DNA of 64,000 nt from Bimuria novae-zelandiae CBS 107.79 (taxonomy: Eukaryota; Ascomycota; Dothideomycetes; Pleosporales; Didymosphaeriaceae). Positions 26,086 through 36,059 of the stretch are shown piece after piece; position 1 is the first letter of the stretch; every line of letters begins with the position of its first letter. Where the stretch lies: assembly GCA_010015655.1 (NCBI GenBank), contig ML976669.1, positions 62,001-126,000 on the forward strand, read 5' to 3'. The notes under the pieces are model-generated. The model was given only the letters and a program-made list of their open reading frames with translations. It searched no databases and was not told where the DNA came from. The translations under genes and the position numbers were made by a program.

Positions 26086-27919
26086 TCACTCCTTCAAACC
26101 CTCCTGCTCAACATCCCTACTCTTCCTCTTCTCCTTGAACCCCTGCTCCGTCTCCAGCGCTGTATCCAGCGAATACTCCTTAATCCAAAAGTTCGCGACA
26201 AAAGCCACAAACGCAAACACCGTCATAACAATCCACACATACCTCAGGCCCTCCGTATAACTCTCCCTCAGCTGCAGCTTCACCAGCGAGTCGCCCGGCA
26301 GCTGCTTGATAATCTCCACGAGCCCCGCCGCGTCTTTCGAGTACTCAGCCGCCTTTTCCGCGAGCAGCGGATACGTCAGCATCTTCCTCTTTGCCTGGTT
26401 CTGGAAGACGACGCCGCCGATGGCGACGCCGAGGGTCTGGCCGAAGGCCCGCAGAAAGGAGAACATGTTTGCAGCGTAGGCCTGGTCTTCGGTGGTGGCC
26501 GAGGCCTGCACGGTGATGGCCATGGTGGAGAAGAGCATGCCGGCGCCGGTGCCGCCGACGAGGTTGAGGAAGATCCACGAGACGGTGCTGGTGTCCGTCT
26601 TAAGATAGATGAGCAGCCCGTTGCCAAACGTCATGAAGCCCCACGCGACCCAGGTCATGGTGCGGTACTTGCCTGTTTTGGCGATGGTGAAGCCCGCGAT
26701 ACCGGCGGCGGGCGCGACGGTGAAGGTCCAGGGGAAGATGGCGATGCCGGACATGATGGGCGACATTCCTTTGACGGCTTGGAAGTATAGTGGGAGGTAG
26801 TAGAGACATGACCAGAGTATGATGCCGTGACAGACGGCAGAGAGATAGGATATGGCTGCGGTCCGGCTCTTGAAGACGCTGGTGCGGATGAGGGGTTCGG
26901 AAGCGAAGTACTCTTGATGGATGATAAAGGCATTAATTCCGAGGGCGCATAGGATGAGGGGGACAAGGGTCCTCCAGCTATCCCAGGGGTATTGTACGCC
27001 GCCCCACGTGATGGGAATGAGGAAGCCGGTGGTGGAGCTGAGGAAGAGGATGATACCGAGCCAGTCGACGCGTCGCAGTTTGGCAAGGAGGGAACTAGTC
27101 CTGTGGTTGAGCTGCAGGAAGATGGTGATGAGAATACCCCCGATTCCGATGAACGGGAGGTTGATCCAAAACACCCACCGCCAAGAAACGTTCTGCGAGA
27201 ACCCTCCGCCTAAGTCCGTTAGTGGGATATATAGAGTGACATACAGACTACTCACCAAGCAATGGACCGGCAACTGTACCGATACTCCACATAGCACTAA
27301 ACATAGAGAACCATTTGCCTCGCTCACGGAGAGGTACCATATCAGTGACCACGATCTCAGTCAAGCAGATGATACCTCCACCGCCAATGCCCTGGATGCT
27401 TCTCCCGACTAAAATAACAGTGAAGTTGTTGGCGACGGCTGCTACAATAGCTCCTGCAAGGAAGAAAGCCAAGCTGAGGTAGATGAGCGGCTTGCGTCCA
27501 AAGATGTGCGAAAACGAGCCGATGACTGGTTGGAAGACGGTCGAGGTGAGGAGGAATGATGTACCGCTCCAAAAAGCTTCAATAGCTGAGCCACCGAGCG
27601 CTCTTGCCATGACCTTATTATGTTAGTGACATGTGTAAGAGAGTGGTGAGAAAATGCGTACTGGGAGGGCAACGGAGAGCGAAGTCGCATCGAGCGCAGC
27701 CATCAAAACGATGACACAGAGACTGAGAAACGCAGCAATGAATCTCCATCCTGGGTTGAATTCTTCTGGATCTGCGGATGATGCTGATGCTTTCGACATT
27801 GAATCTTCGCTCAGTGTTGATGGTAGTTCCGGTTTGGGTTCGCTGGACATAATACCCGTTTCCTTTGGGGCCGACGCATCGGTTGATGCTGCCATTTTTT
27901 CGGACTGACTGTGATCCAT
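26086..27919 (-). CDS. MFS exporter of the DHA2 (14-TM, drug:H+ antiporter) type
   Basis: Proton-driven efflux pump of the plasma membrane; the substrate is unknown. Exon 1 is 27919-27662, exon 2 is 27613-27256 and exon 3 is 27209-26086; the frames join to 579 aa. A 60-residue Ser/Pro/Glu-rich cytosolic N-terminus precedes TM1 (FIAAFLSLCVIVLMAALDAT). Motif A is GSFSHIFGRKPL, the TM4 motif is LVGRSIQGIGGGGI, and the TM5 motif (AGPLLGG, interrupted by intron 2) leads into SWRWVFWINLP, typical of the DHA2 group. About fourteen hydrophobic segments are present, and the C-terminus is short and charged (EQGFKEKRKSRDVEQEG). Relatives include mycotoxin, siderophore and fungicide exporters, but no biosynthetic cluster lies beside it. 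Confidence 0.92.
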
Positions 27920-29307
27920 TCTGCTGTCGAATAAGTCCGGGAGAATGTCTTACTACGGTGTTGAACGAATGCTCTCGTTCAGTCGTAGGTCAGTTGAGTT
28001 GTGATCTAGAACTCAACACAAGCGCGCACACCATATAAATATATTCCGGTCTTAAAATTATGACAATGGACGAAGACGACGCGCGCAAGCCACATCGTGG
28101 ACTCGGTGCAACAATCGACAGGCTTAACGTTAGAGCCGAACGCCGTCTCGCGCATAGGCGAGCTCAACTTGTCGCATTTGATCCGTCTCACACAAAGCTT
28201 AGACAAATACAAGCCATCATGACGCCCTGAACAGGTAAGTTCACACCCATCGAGCGATCAAGCAACAATCACCCAGTCATTCCGTGGTTGCGCGATAAGC
28301 AGCAGCAAGTCGAAAAACGCGGGAACGGCGCAACTCTTTGTACGGTGTTTCTTTTGGGACTAGCCTTGCGCATAGGGCTGAACCGGGTGGATATTTACGC
28401 CGCGCAGGATCTTGAGCGGCGTAAACCTGTTCGCCGACACCCTGCCGGAGAAGGGGTATGTACGTCCGTAATGTTGGTTGCTACCTGCAGTGCGTTTTCG
28501 AGCTTCAGCCCCAATGTGTACGCGATTGGTTTTGATTCCTAGAATCTCGTGAAGGAGCAGGAACCTTGGAAACCTAACGTTATCCTTCTAGCTGGCGCCC
28601 GTAGAGCATCACCCACTGGGCGTGCAGTGTTCGGTACTGAATGCGATCAGTACGAGACCACAGTGCGACTGTTGATCGTGTGTGGTCGGTAGACGGACCG
28701 CGACGCACCGGTCGCGGTTTTTGCTCGTGGTTTTCGCTTCTTGGCGGGCTAACAGCTGACTGGATGACGAGGGCCTGTCGCCCACCATGCATGTCAATAC
28801 CGCCCTACGACCTACTCATTTCTCATCCTGCTTCTTTTCAAATTCGATGATTAAGTTGACTCTTATGGGCGCACTGCAGATGTGCTTCATCGCCTCTAAT
28901 AGCTTTGTCACAGTATTACAGGTTACAATAATACATGTATGGTCGCAACTCATCGCCACGCAAACGCACCATCATGCTCTTTCGCTTTAGAAACGTTGAA
29001 AGTTTACCTTCGCTCGGTCGATTCAAGCGCCAGCTCTAACCATAGGAGAGCGTTCTTTCCTGAGACGCTTTTACAGTCATATTGGCTACTGCTCATCAAT
29101 GATACTGCATCCGTATCCAACTCTATCCCCGCAAAGAGAACAAATGCGCAGTGTCTTTGTTCGGCTAGAGGAATGCCGTCATCAGCGATGACGACTAGTA
29201 ACACGTGAAGCCTTGGCATTCTTTGTTCCCACAGAACTTCTAGAAGAACTCCGTGATAAACTCTGTTGGTAAACTCGCCCTGCGTTGCTGCACGCAAACC
29301 CAGAGGG
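27920..29307. other. Intergenic region between the MFS gene and the proline-rich protein gene
   Basis: Divergent promoter region of about 1.4 kb. ORFs of 60-90 codons occur. A 225-codon minus-strand frame (29681-29004) overlaps the start of the next gene and reads as its antisense shadow. No RNA gene seen. Confidence 0.5.
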
Positions 29308-31275
29308 ATGAACCGAGGCCAGATGCGGCCACATATTAAGGAACGGAATAAGTCCTCAACACCGCTTGAGGGAATGGAACGCCCCGTCCGCTCCTTCAAG
29401 TCATTCATCCAAACTACGCCACCACATCCCACAGAAACAGACAAATCCTTGTCACTGACCCCAGCCCCTTGGATATCAGCACCCTCTGCCCTAGCCCGCT
29501 CGACATCGGACAGAGATTCAAACATAGCCTCCTGGAAGGCACCAGCGGATTGGTATGACGACGGTGTAAGTGGGAAGCCTGCACAGTCTCTCAGCCCTCC
29601 GGGTTCCGCGCCTCGGACCTTCGATCCTCTCATCCCTGAACCAACTCCTGGGTTACCCGTCGTGATGGAGTCGGAGTTCACAACAGGTCAGGCTCCGAGC
29701 TCTTCCCCCGCAGGCAGACTCTTGCCTATCTACGAGCGCCCGAACGTCACTCAAGACCTGGGACCACCAGGAAATCCCCCGATATATCCTTTACCTGCGA
29801 CGCCATCGCTCAAAGATCGGTCTATCGAGAACATACTTTCGCCAGCACATCAAAGAGCAACCACTACTCTGAGCAGAAATTTCGGTGACGACGAGCCCCG
29901 CGCGCAGATAGTGTCGCGTGCTGCTTCGAATGCACCCACAAAAGAGAAAGCTTTCGCATCACTGGGACTTGACGATTCCAGTCAAAAAAGGCGGAAATGT
30001 CCAGATCGGACATATCTGCGAGGAAAGAAGCTTGGGGCTTTGAACAAGGGCCCCCCTTGGGCTGAAGACAGCTGGGAAGATGAAGAAATGGATGAGCAGA
30101 CCCGTGAACTGAGCTTCTCTCAAGACTGGCACAACTTTCTGAGCGATCAATACCAGGAATCGAACGTGCGCGCGCAAGAGGTGCTTAACGCTGAGGGACC
30201 TCACCAAGTCTACGAAGCCCAATTTGAGGAGCCAAAAGGTAAAGCTTTGCCGGGGGACCATGATTTAGTTCCTCGACCTTTATCATGGCAGAAAAGCTCC
30301 GGTCAAAATACGCCTCGTAGTCCATCGCGTAATAGAGAAAAGGATAGATCCGAGGATGCCCACCAGAAGAGCAAGCACATGAGGTTATCCGCACTTTTAC
30401 CCCACCGAAGGGGTAGTTCAGATATCCAAAGGAAAGATAACAAGAAAAAAGAGCGTCGGCGTTCGAGATCGAAGCACATACAAGAATCTGAGGTAAACCA
30501 GGGTCTAGACGACTACTTCCGCTTCTCAAAAATTTATCCTACCAGCAGAACTATGAAATTCGGTAAGAAGCATAAGAAGTCTTCCTCCACCAGATCGGCT
30601 CCGGTCCCTAGCTCACCACCGCAACCGAGTCCGTTGATGCGCCTACCTAGAGGTCATGCAGTGGTTCGAACTCACTCGCCATCGGCAGCATCAAAGTCCG
30701 ACGTCTTGAGTGACAAATCACCCACATCTCAGCATACACGTAGCAATTCTCACTATGGAAGTGAATACTCTCATACTACTTCGAAGCATCGCGCCTCCTA
30801 CAATAGCCGCACTTTACCATCAGAAGCAAATATCCCTGCCACCATGCGCAGTGCGTATCGTACGTCAAGCGACTCTTCATATTCCCATCGATCGAGTATC
30901 AATAATGTGCTAGCCCAAGAAGTTTCGCCACCAACGTCTCCACCACCACCACCGCCTCCGCCCCCCATTCTCCCCTCCTCGCCGCCGCAGTCGCCACCCC
31001 TACCGGTCGACTCATTGAACCGCACGGGAGCCGTTGACAAAAGCGCAGAACATCGCTATACACTGCGATTCATCGAGAAAGCGAAAGAGTCTCGTAGGCG
31101 ACGGGCCACAGAAGTGAGGCAGGATAAACTGAAGAGGAGTATCAAGGTGCTAGGGCCGACAGATCCGGGTATTGCTCATTCAGGCTATGTGAAGCCTGAA
31201 GACCGCTATGAACAAGGGGACAGTGATTTAGAGGGGAGGCTGCCTGGATATCTGGCCAGTGGTGCGCCCGCTTAA
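29308..31275 (+). CDS. Hypothetical disordered, proline/serine-rich protein
   Basis: An uninterrupted 655-codon frame. The first in-frame ATG with good continuity is 29308 (NRGQMRPHIKERNKSSTPLE); the frame extends 14 codons upstream without an ATG. No catalytic domain is recognised. Most of the protein is polar and low-complexity, with many SP and TP sites suggesting phosphorylation. Lys/Arg-rich blocks occur mid-protein (KKKERRRSRSKH, FGKKHKKSSST), plausible nuclear localisation signals. At about residues 541-568 there is a polyproline run (TSPPPPPPPPPILPSSPP), a potential profilin/SH3/WW ligand. The C-terminus has a basic predicted helix (RFIEKAKESRRRRATEVRQD). This composition recalls ascomycete cytoskeletal or signalling scaffolds, but I do not assign a function. 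An upstream exon is possible. Confidence 0.75.
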   Translation: MNRGQMRPHIKERNKSSTPLEGMERPVRSFKSFIQTTPPHPTETDKSLSLTPAPWISAPSALARSTSDRDSNIASWKAPADWYDDGVSGKPAQSLSPPGSAPRTFDPLIPEPTPGLPVVMESEFTTGQAPSSSPAGRLLPIYERPNVTQDLGPPGNPPIYPLPATPSLKDRSIENILSPAHQRATTTLSRNFGDDEPRAQIVSRAASNAPTKEKAFASLGLDDSSQKRRKCPDRTYLRGKKLGALNKGPPWAEDSWEDEEMDEQTRELSFSQDWHNFLSDQYQESNVRAQEVLNAEGPHQVYEAQFEEPKGKALPGDHDLVPRPLSWQKSSGQNTPRSPSRNREKDRSEDAHQKSKHMRLSALLPHRRGSSDIQRKDNKKKERRRSRSKHIQESEVNQGLDDYFRFSKIYPTSRTMKFGKKHKKSSSTRSAPVPSSPPQPSPLMRLPRGHAVVRTHSPSAASKSDVLSDKSPTSQHTRSNSHYGSEYSHTTSKHRASYNSRTLPSEANIPATMRSAYRTSSDSSYSHRSSINNVLAQEVSPPTSPPPPPPPPPILPSSPPQSPPLPVDSLNRTGAVDKSAEHRYTLRFIEKAKESRRRRATEVRQDKLKRSIKVLGPTDPGIAHSGYVKPEDRYEQGDSDLEGRLPGYLASGAPA

Positions 31276-31404
31276 TTCTTGTTGTGTATAGATTTCGTTA
31301 GATGGACCATGTACACTTTACGAAGATATCGGGATAGACGGTTTCATAGTGATTCAATTGTATATATTGCTGGCTATTATAACGGCATTCTGCAAGCCAG
31401 CCTT

Positions 31405-33142
31405 CTAAGCCGCAATCATGTCGATCGCATCAACAGAAATACCAGGGCTCAGATACCCCGTCGCAGTTTTACCCGAGATAACGCTGATCTTCAGGGCCTG
31501 GTACTCGCCAGTGTTCTGAATCCAGGCGGACTGCGGCACGGTGTATTCATAAATATAGTTGTTACCACGGTACGTCCCCACGGTCAAGGATCTCGTGTCT
31601 CCCTGACCCTTGTCGGCCTGGAGCGGAGCGCTCCAGCTGTTCACCGCGATGGCCGGACGACCGCCGGCCATGCCCTCGGTGACACCAATGCGAATCTTTG
31701 CGCCCTTGGTGAGCTGGTCGGCGCTGAGCTTGAAGTACACGACGTGGTCATTGTTGACGTCCTTCCAGATGTAGCCCGGGAAGTTGGAGGCTTGGCTGTT
31801 ACCGACGATGAAGTTGCTGGCATCCCACTTCGCCAGACGGGTGTCTGAGGGGTGCATGTAGGTTGGCTTCATGGGCGTGTCGAGGAAGTTGAGGAAGCCT
31901 TTAGGTGTACCTATGAACAGCTTAGCACAGATCACTCAATTAACTGTTAGGTACTCACCATCCCAGTTCCCAATGCGCCAGATAGCAGTTGTGTCCTGAG
32001 GATCAACGCAAGTGATAGTGTTCTTCGTCGCAGTCCCTCCAGCAGTGATTATGACGGACGAAGTATGCACTTCGAGTTCGCCCTTGTACACAGTCAGGGT
32101 GTACGTGCCGGGCAAAACACCGGAGATCTTCCAGGCTCCGGTAGCCACAGTCCAGTACTGGGCCGCATCGTTCTTCAGACCGACCACGTATTGGTAGCCC
32201 GACTTCATGTTGTTGAGGCCGACACCGGCGACGGCGCCGCGCTTGGACTGCGGCACCCAGCCAGCGATCTCGAGGCTGTCCATCCAGGACCAGTCAGCCT
32301 TGCGGGCGAAGAGGTTACCGTTAGGAGCAGCGCCGTTGTCGGTGAAGTGTAGCACGGAAGGACCTTGAAGACCGAAACGCATAACATCGGTGTGGCCTAG
32401 GAAGCATGAGTATGGAGCGGGACACTGAGAGACGAAACGTACCCATGTTGTAGTGGTAGATATCATAAAGATCCGGTCCACCTGATCCTCCACGACGGAC
32501 CAAGCTCCTGAAGAACGGTCCACCTGAGGCCTTCTCATGGTTCGACCGGATCATATACATTCCCACATTCTTATTAGTGTACCCAACCCAATCGTAGTCT
32601 ATGGTTCGACCGTACTTCTTGCCAGAGTAGTGCTTCGACCACGTCTGGCCAGACTTGCCGTTAACATCGCCAGATTCGATAGCAGTAGCGCCATCAGGAA
32701 TCCAATCAGTGTCCTCGTTAGGGTCGTTGGTGAAGATATTAGGGGGAATGCGGAGAATGTAACGCGAAACGGTGACACTGGTGTCTGCCTTGTTCATAAA
32801 AATGTACACATTCGGGTTGCCATAACGGAAGACAAGAGTGTGGAGGAGGGTGCCGTACTTGACGGTCACCTTGATGATGTTTGCCGGGCTGGTGTATTGC
32901 TTAATGGTGACAGTCGATGCGCCCAGACCTGACTCGACATGCGAATACTTTCCGCTTTGGCCGGAATATTCCACGCCGCGGTACTTTATCGAATTCATGT
33001 CGCCATTGGTCTTGCTGACACTGACAACAAGGTTGGCGTTTGTGTCGATGACATAGTTCTTGCCGTTATCTGTGTATCCCCACGCTGCGAATACGGCTGC
33101 CGGAGCAAGCAGGAAGGTAGAGAAGATCGCGAGGAACCGCAT
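31405..33142 (-). CDS. Secreted rhamnogalacturonan endolyase (polysaccharide lyase family 4)
   Basis: Cleaves the rhamnogalacturonan-I backbone of pectin by beta-elimination outside the cell. Exon 1 is 33142-32443, exon 2 is 32396-31959 and exon 3 is 31910-31405, joining to 547 aa, close to characterised fungal RglA-type enzymes. The start at 33142 gives a signal peptide (RFLAIFSTFLLAPAAVFA, then AWGYTDNG); the frame is open upstream but without signal character. The N-terminal lyase domain includes YDWVGYTNKNVGMYMIRSNH, the SGGPFFRSL motif and YDIYHYNMGHTDV. A small fibronectin-like middle domain (VLPGTYTLTVYKGE) and a C-terminal carbohydrate-binding-like domain (TPKGFLNFLDTP, then DTRLAKWDASNFIVG) follow, the three-domain PL4 order. 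It is the last intact gene before the transposon block. Confidence 0.95.
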
Positions 33143-33674
33143 GTTGTTAACGAATGTGGACCTACAATGGGGTAAGAAGATAAACGAATGGCTAGGCACA
33201 GAATCGAATCTGTAGGCCTGAGAAAGAAGGAAAGGTTTTGATAGTAGAAAGTCAATGTGCATATATAGGTACTCCTTCGCGGTGTCGACCCTGATCGACA
33301 GCTAGATAAAGACCCTGGCATTTGTTCACCTAGTTCTCTCGCGCTCCGGGTTAACCGTCCATGAGGCTATTCCGTTTGTATAGCGCCCCGTGGCGGCAAT
33401 GCAGACCTAAATCTGTAAGGGTTAGCGTGTAGGAGCACAGTTGGCACCTGCAATATATGAGTGCCTCCTTCGGGTTAGACCAGGCCAATCTAAGTGGATC
33501 CAATCGATGGAAGCATCGCGCTCTGTTTCACAAGCGCTCCGTGACTTTTACTGCCTGCACGGAACTTTATGCATTTGTTTCAAGGACGAATGTCATCGCG
33601 CGCTTCATTGCTTCGCAGATTCTTCCGTTCAGGGCGATGCTGAATGCTGTGGTCGTCTTTGCGGGATGGCAATG
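33143..33674. other. Promoter-side region of the lyase, bordering the transposon nest
   Basis: Normal composition without RIP signature right up to the target TA at 33675-33676. It holds the lyase promoter. ORFs of 80-100 codons at 33441-33756 run into the transposon terminal repeat and are not credible. Confidence 0.6.
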
Positions 33675-34250
33675 TACAAAGGGTAATCTCAATAAAGTCG
33701 GCCGTCATGTGACTTGCCAAGAAGCTAGCGCGTCACTAGCGGAACAGAGTCTCTGAGCCTCCGAGCCTCTAAGAGCTCTGTAGAGCGTTAACACCTACAC
33801 TTTAACCTTACGTTTCTCACTTAATATGGCTTTAAATCCTGCTAAAAAAAGCTCTCGATTGCTTTTAGAAGCCCAGCTAGCTGCTATCGTCGTTCTTAGG
33901 ACAAAATACAACCTCACTTTCCCAGAAATCGCCACTAATTTGGGTATAACTGACCACGCCTGTGGTAAGGCATTTCGACGCGTTAAAGGCGCCGCAAAGG
34001 GCGACTTACTGCAGGAATTACTAGCTACAACACCTACAGTCAAGCAGTCTCCTCTTGGCAGACCTGTAAAGGTACGCGATGGCTCTACGCTGAGCGCAAG
34101 ACTATGGCATGATATCATCGTATATGGCACCTACTGGGTGTATGACGCTGTTAGAGACCTCTGCGTAGAAGCTAGCATCACACTTAGTGAGAATATAGTC
34201 TATAACATTGCTAGGGAGCACCGCGACAAGCAGCACCTATACGTAATAAC

Positions 34251-34423
34251 TATAAAAAGCGCCCTGACTACGGGCGACTCAGTCTATCCACAGTACTAAG
34301 GCGATCCCTTAGAGAGGGAAGAGAAGGGCTGCGGCGAGGGAAGTAGATAGGCGGAAGGCCCGGATAGCGCCAGTCTAGAGCGGACTAGGGCCGTCAAGGG
34401 CCCTCGACCTACGACTCGTAATA
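34251..34423 (-). repeat. 3' LTR of Gypsy-1
   Basis: 173 bp, GC-rich, starting TATAAAAAGCGCCC on the plus strand (the canonical CA/TG end converted to TA). It differs from the other LTR by about six positions, all transitions. CpA sites such as TATCCACAG survive in both copies, unlike in the interior. Confidence 0.92.
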
Positions 34424-36059
34424 AAGGCTCTTTTCTTTAAGGGTCTTAACCGCGAGAATAAGCACGTAATAACTAGCCTAATTAGGCCTCGCGTATTACG
34501 TAAGCTAATAACGTAAGCTAAATTTTAGGCTTATACTAAGGCCTAAAACCCTTATTCTTACTTTTTACTTGGTGGCTTACCTTATCCCGGAGGCTTCCTA
34601 ACCCGTAAGTATAACCTGGCCGATTTATGGCAGTCTAGGGTGCCTAACCCTAGATGCCCCCTATTTCGGTACCTAGCCGCTCTAAATTTAGGGGTTGTAA
34701 AGGTAGACTAACCTGGTGCAGGCCTACTAAGTTGTCCCCGTACTTATTACTTCTCCACTACCCTCTTCAGCAACCTTTAGACTTTATCTAAACATACCTA
34801 CGCTATTTAGCACTATAAGTACCGCGAACACTATTTTTAAGGCCCTAGTTAATAAGGCGCGTGCGAGCGCGGTTAGTACTATTAACCTATACTATACCTG
34901 CCTTTCTATTATCCTAGACAGCCTTAAGTAGTCTAATTATAAGAAGATAAAGCTCTACTAGTTTTAGGTCAAGGAGATGCGTCGTGTTTAGTCTAAGGCA
35001 GTGTATATTAATCTTAGCCTAATAGATTTAGAGAACTATAATTTAATCTACCGCTGCAATGCCTGCTACGGCGGTAGTAGGGATTATTAGCAGGTAAGTT
35101 AGCGCTTTAAGGGTTATGTAGGGGTTTTGAGGCTGATTAGTAGTAGATACCTAAAGATAACTTAGAGAACGTGTCGAGTGCCCTAATTACCCTTATACCG
35201 CGCTTAAGCCAAATTAATACGTACATATGCGACAAGATTAACCTCTCTAGATTAAACAAGACATTAGTAAAGGCCACCACGCAGGTACTAGAGGCGGAAT
35301 AAAGCAATATTATTATATAAGTGTTATCTAGTATAGTTAAGGGTTATCTAGACTAAGTCGCATAGGGCCACTAGATCCAAATTCTACAGAAACCTGTTAA
35401 CCCCCTACCACTTGGGTTATAACACCTGGCCTCCTGAGGAGATTATTCCGGTGGTAGGCCTCTCTGTTAAGGAGAAGCGAAAGAGGAAAGCTTCTACTAT
35501 AGAGGGGGGTAGTTTAACCTCCCTAGTTGCTGCTAGTACTCTTACCCCTAGGCGTAAGAAGGTTGCTCCTAAGTTAGTAAGGGTCCTCGACCCTAATCCC
35601 GGGTTATTAATGCTAATTTAGGGTAGTTAGCGTTTAAGGCTAGTATCCTAGCCACGCTAGACTTCCTTGCGGAGGAAGTAAAGAAGAAGATTAAAAGTAA
35701 GGGCGGTTAGGAGACTTTCTAGCAAGCCTACAAGTCTAAGCGCCTAACTAATTAAGAAGGTTATCTAGTACGATCTAAGGATTCCTGCCCTTATTAACGG
35801 TGTTTAGATTTTATTTACGTTCTATACCCTTAGGCAGTTTTAATTAGGTTTTAGTTGGCTATAATCGCGTTAGGTATAGTCTAAATGGGCTTGTAAGCCT
35901 CTATTAGGCCCCGAGAGGCGTGAATAGGCCTAGATAGCTTGTTCTAGTCTTTAGTCTATTTAAGAATCCTTTACCCTGTTTATTCTAGTATTTCGCAGCC
36001 TATAAAGTGTACTCTCTAGAGTAATCTATTACTAATTACTATTAAGTGCTGTCTTCCTC
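34424..36059 (+). other. Gypsy-1 3' region with antisense coding potential
   Basis: This 1.6 kb lies between chromodomain and 3' LTR and has no gag-pol homology on the minus strand. On the plus strand long stretches read well if TAA/TAG are taken as former Gln codons. Examples are 35055-35090 (RCNACYGGSRD, then TAT where a third Cys at spacing X6 would need TGT), a 48-codon open run at 35156-35299 (NVSSALITLIPRLSQINTYI), and the open basic frame 35412-35621 (VKEKRKRKASTIEGG). These parts lie in two different frames, so either indels or more than one reading frame is involved. Tentative. Confidence 0.4.

Noticed and set aside
30798..31040. Minus-strand glycine-rich frame
   Set aside because: Antisense shadow of the polyproline stretch of the plus-strand gene.
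33441..33756. Plus-strand frames of 81 and 99 codons beside the lyase
   Set aside because: Both run across the host/transposon boundary at 33675, so they cannot be old genes.
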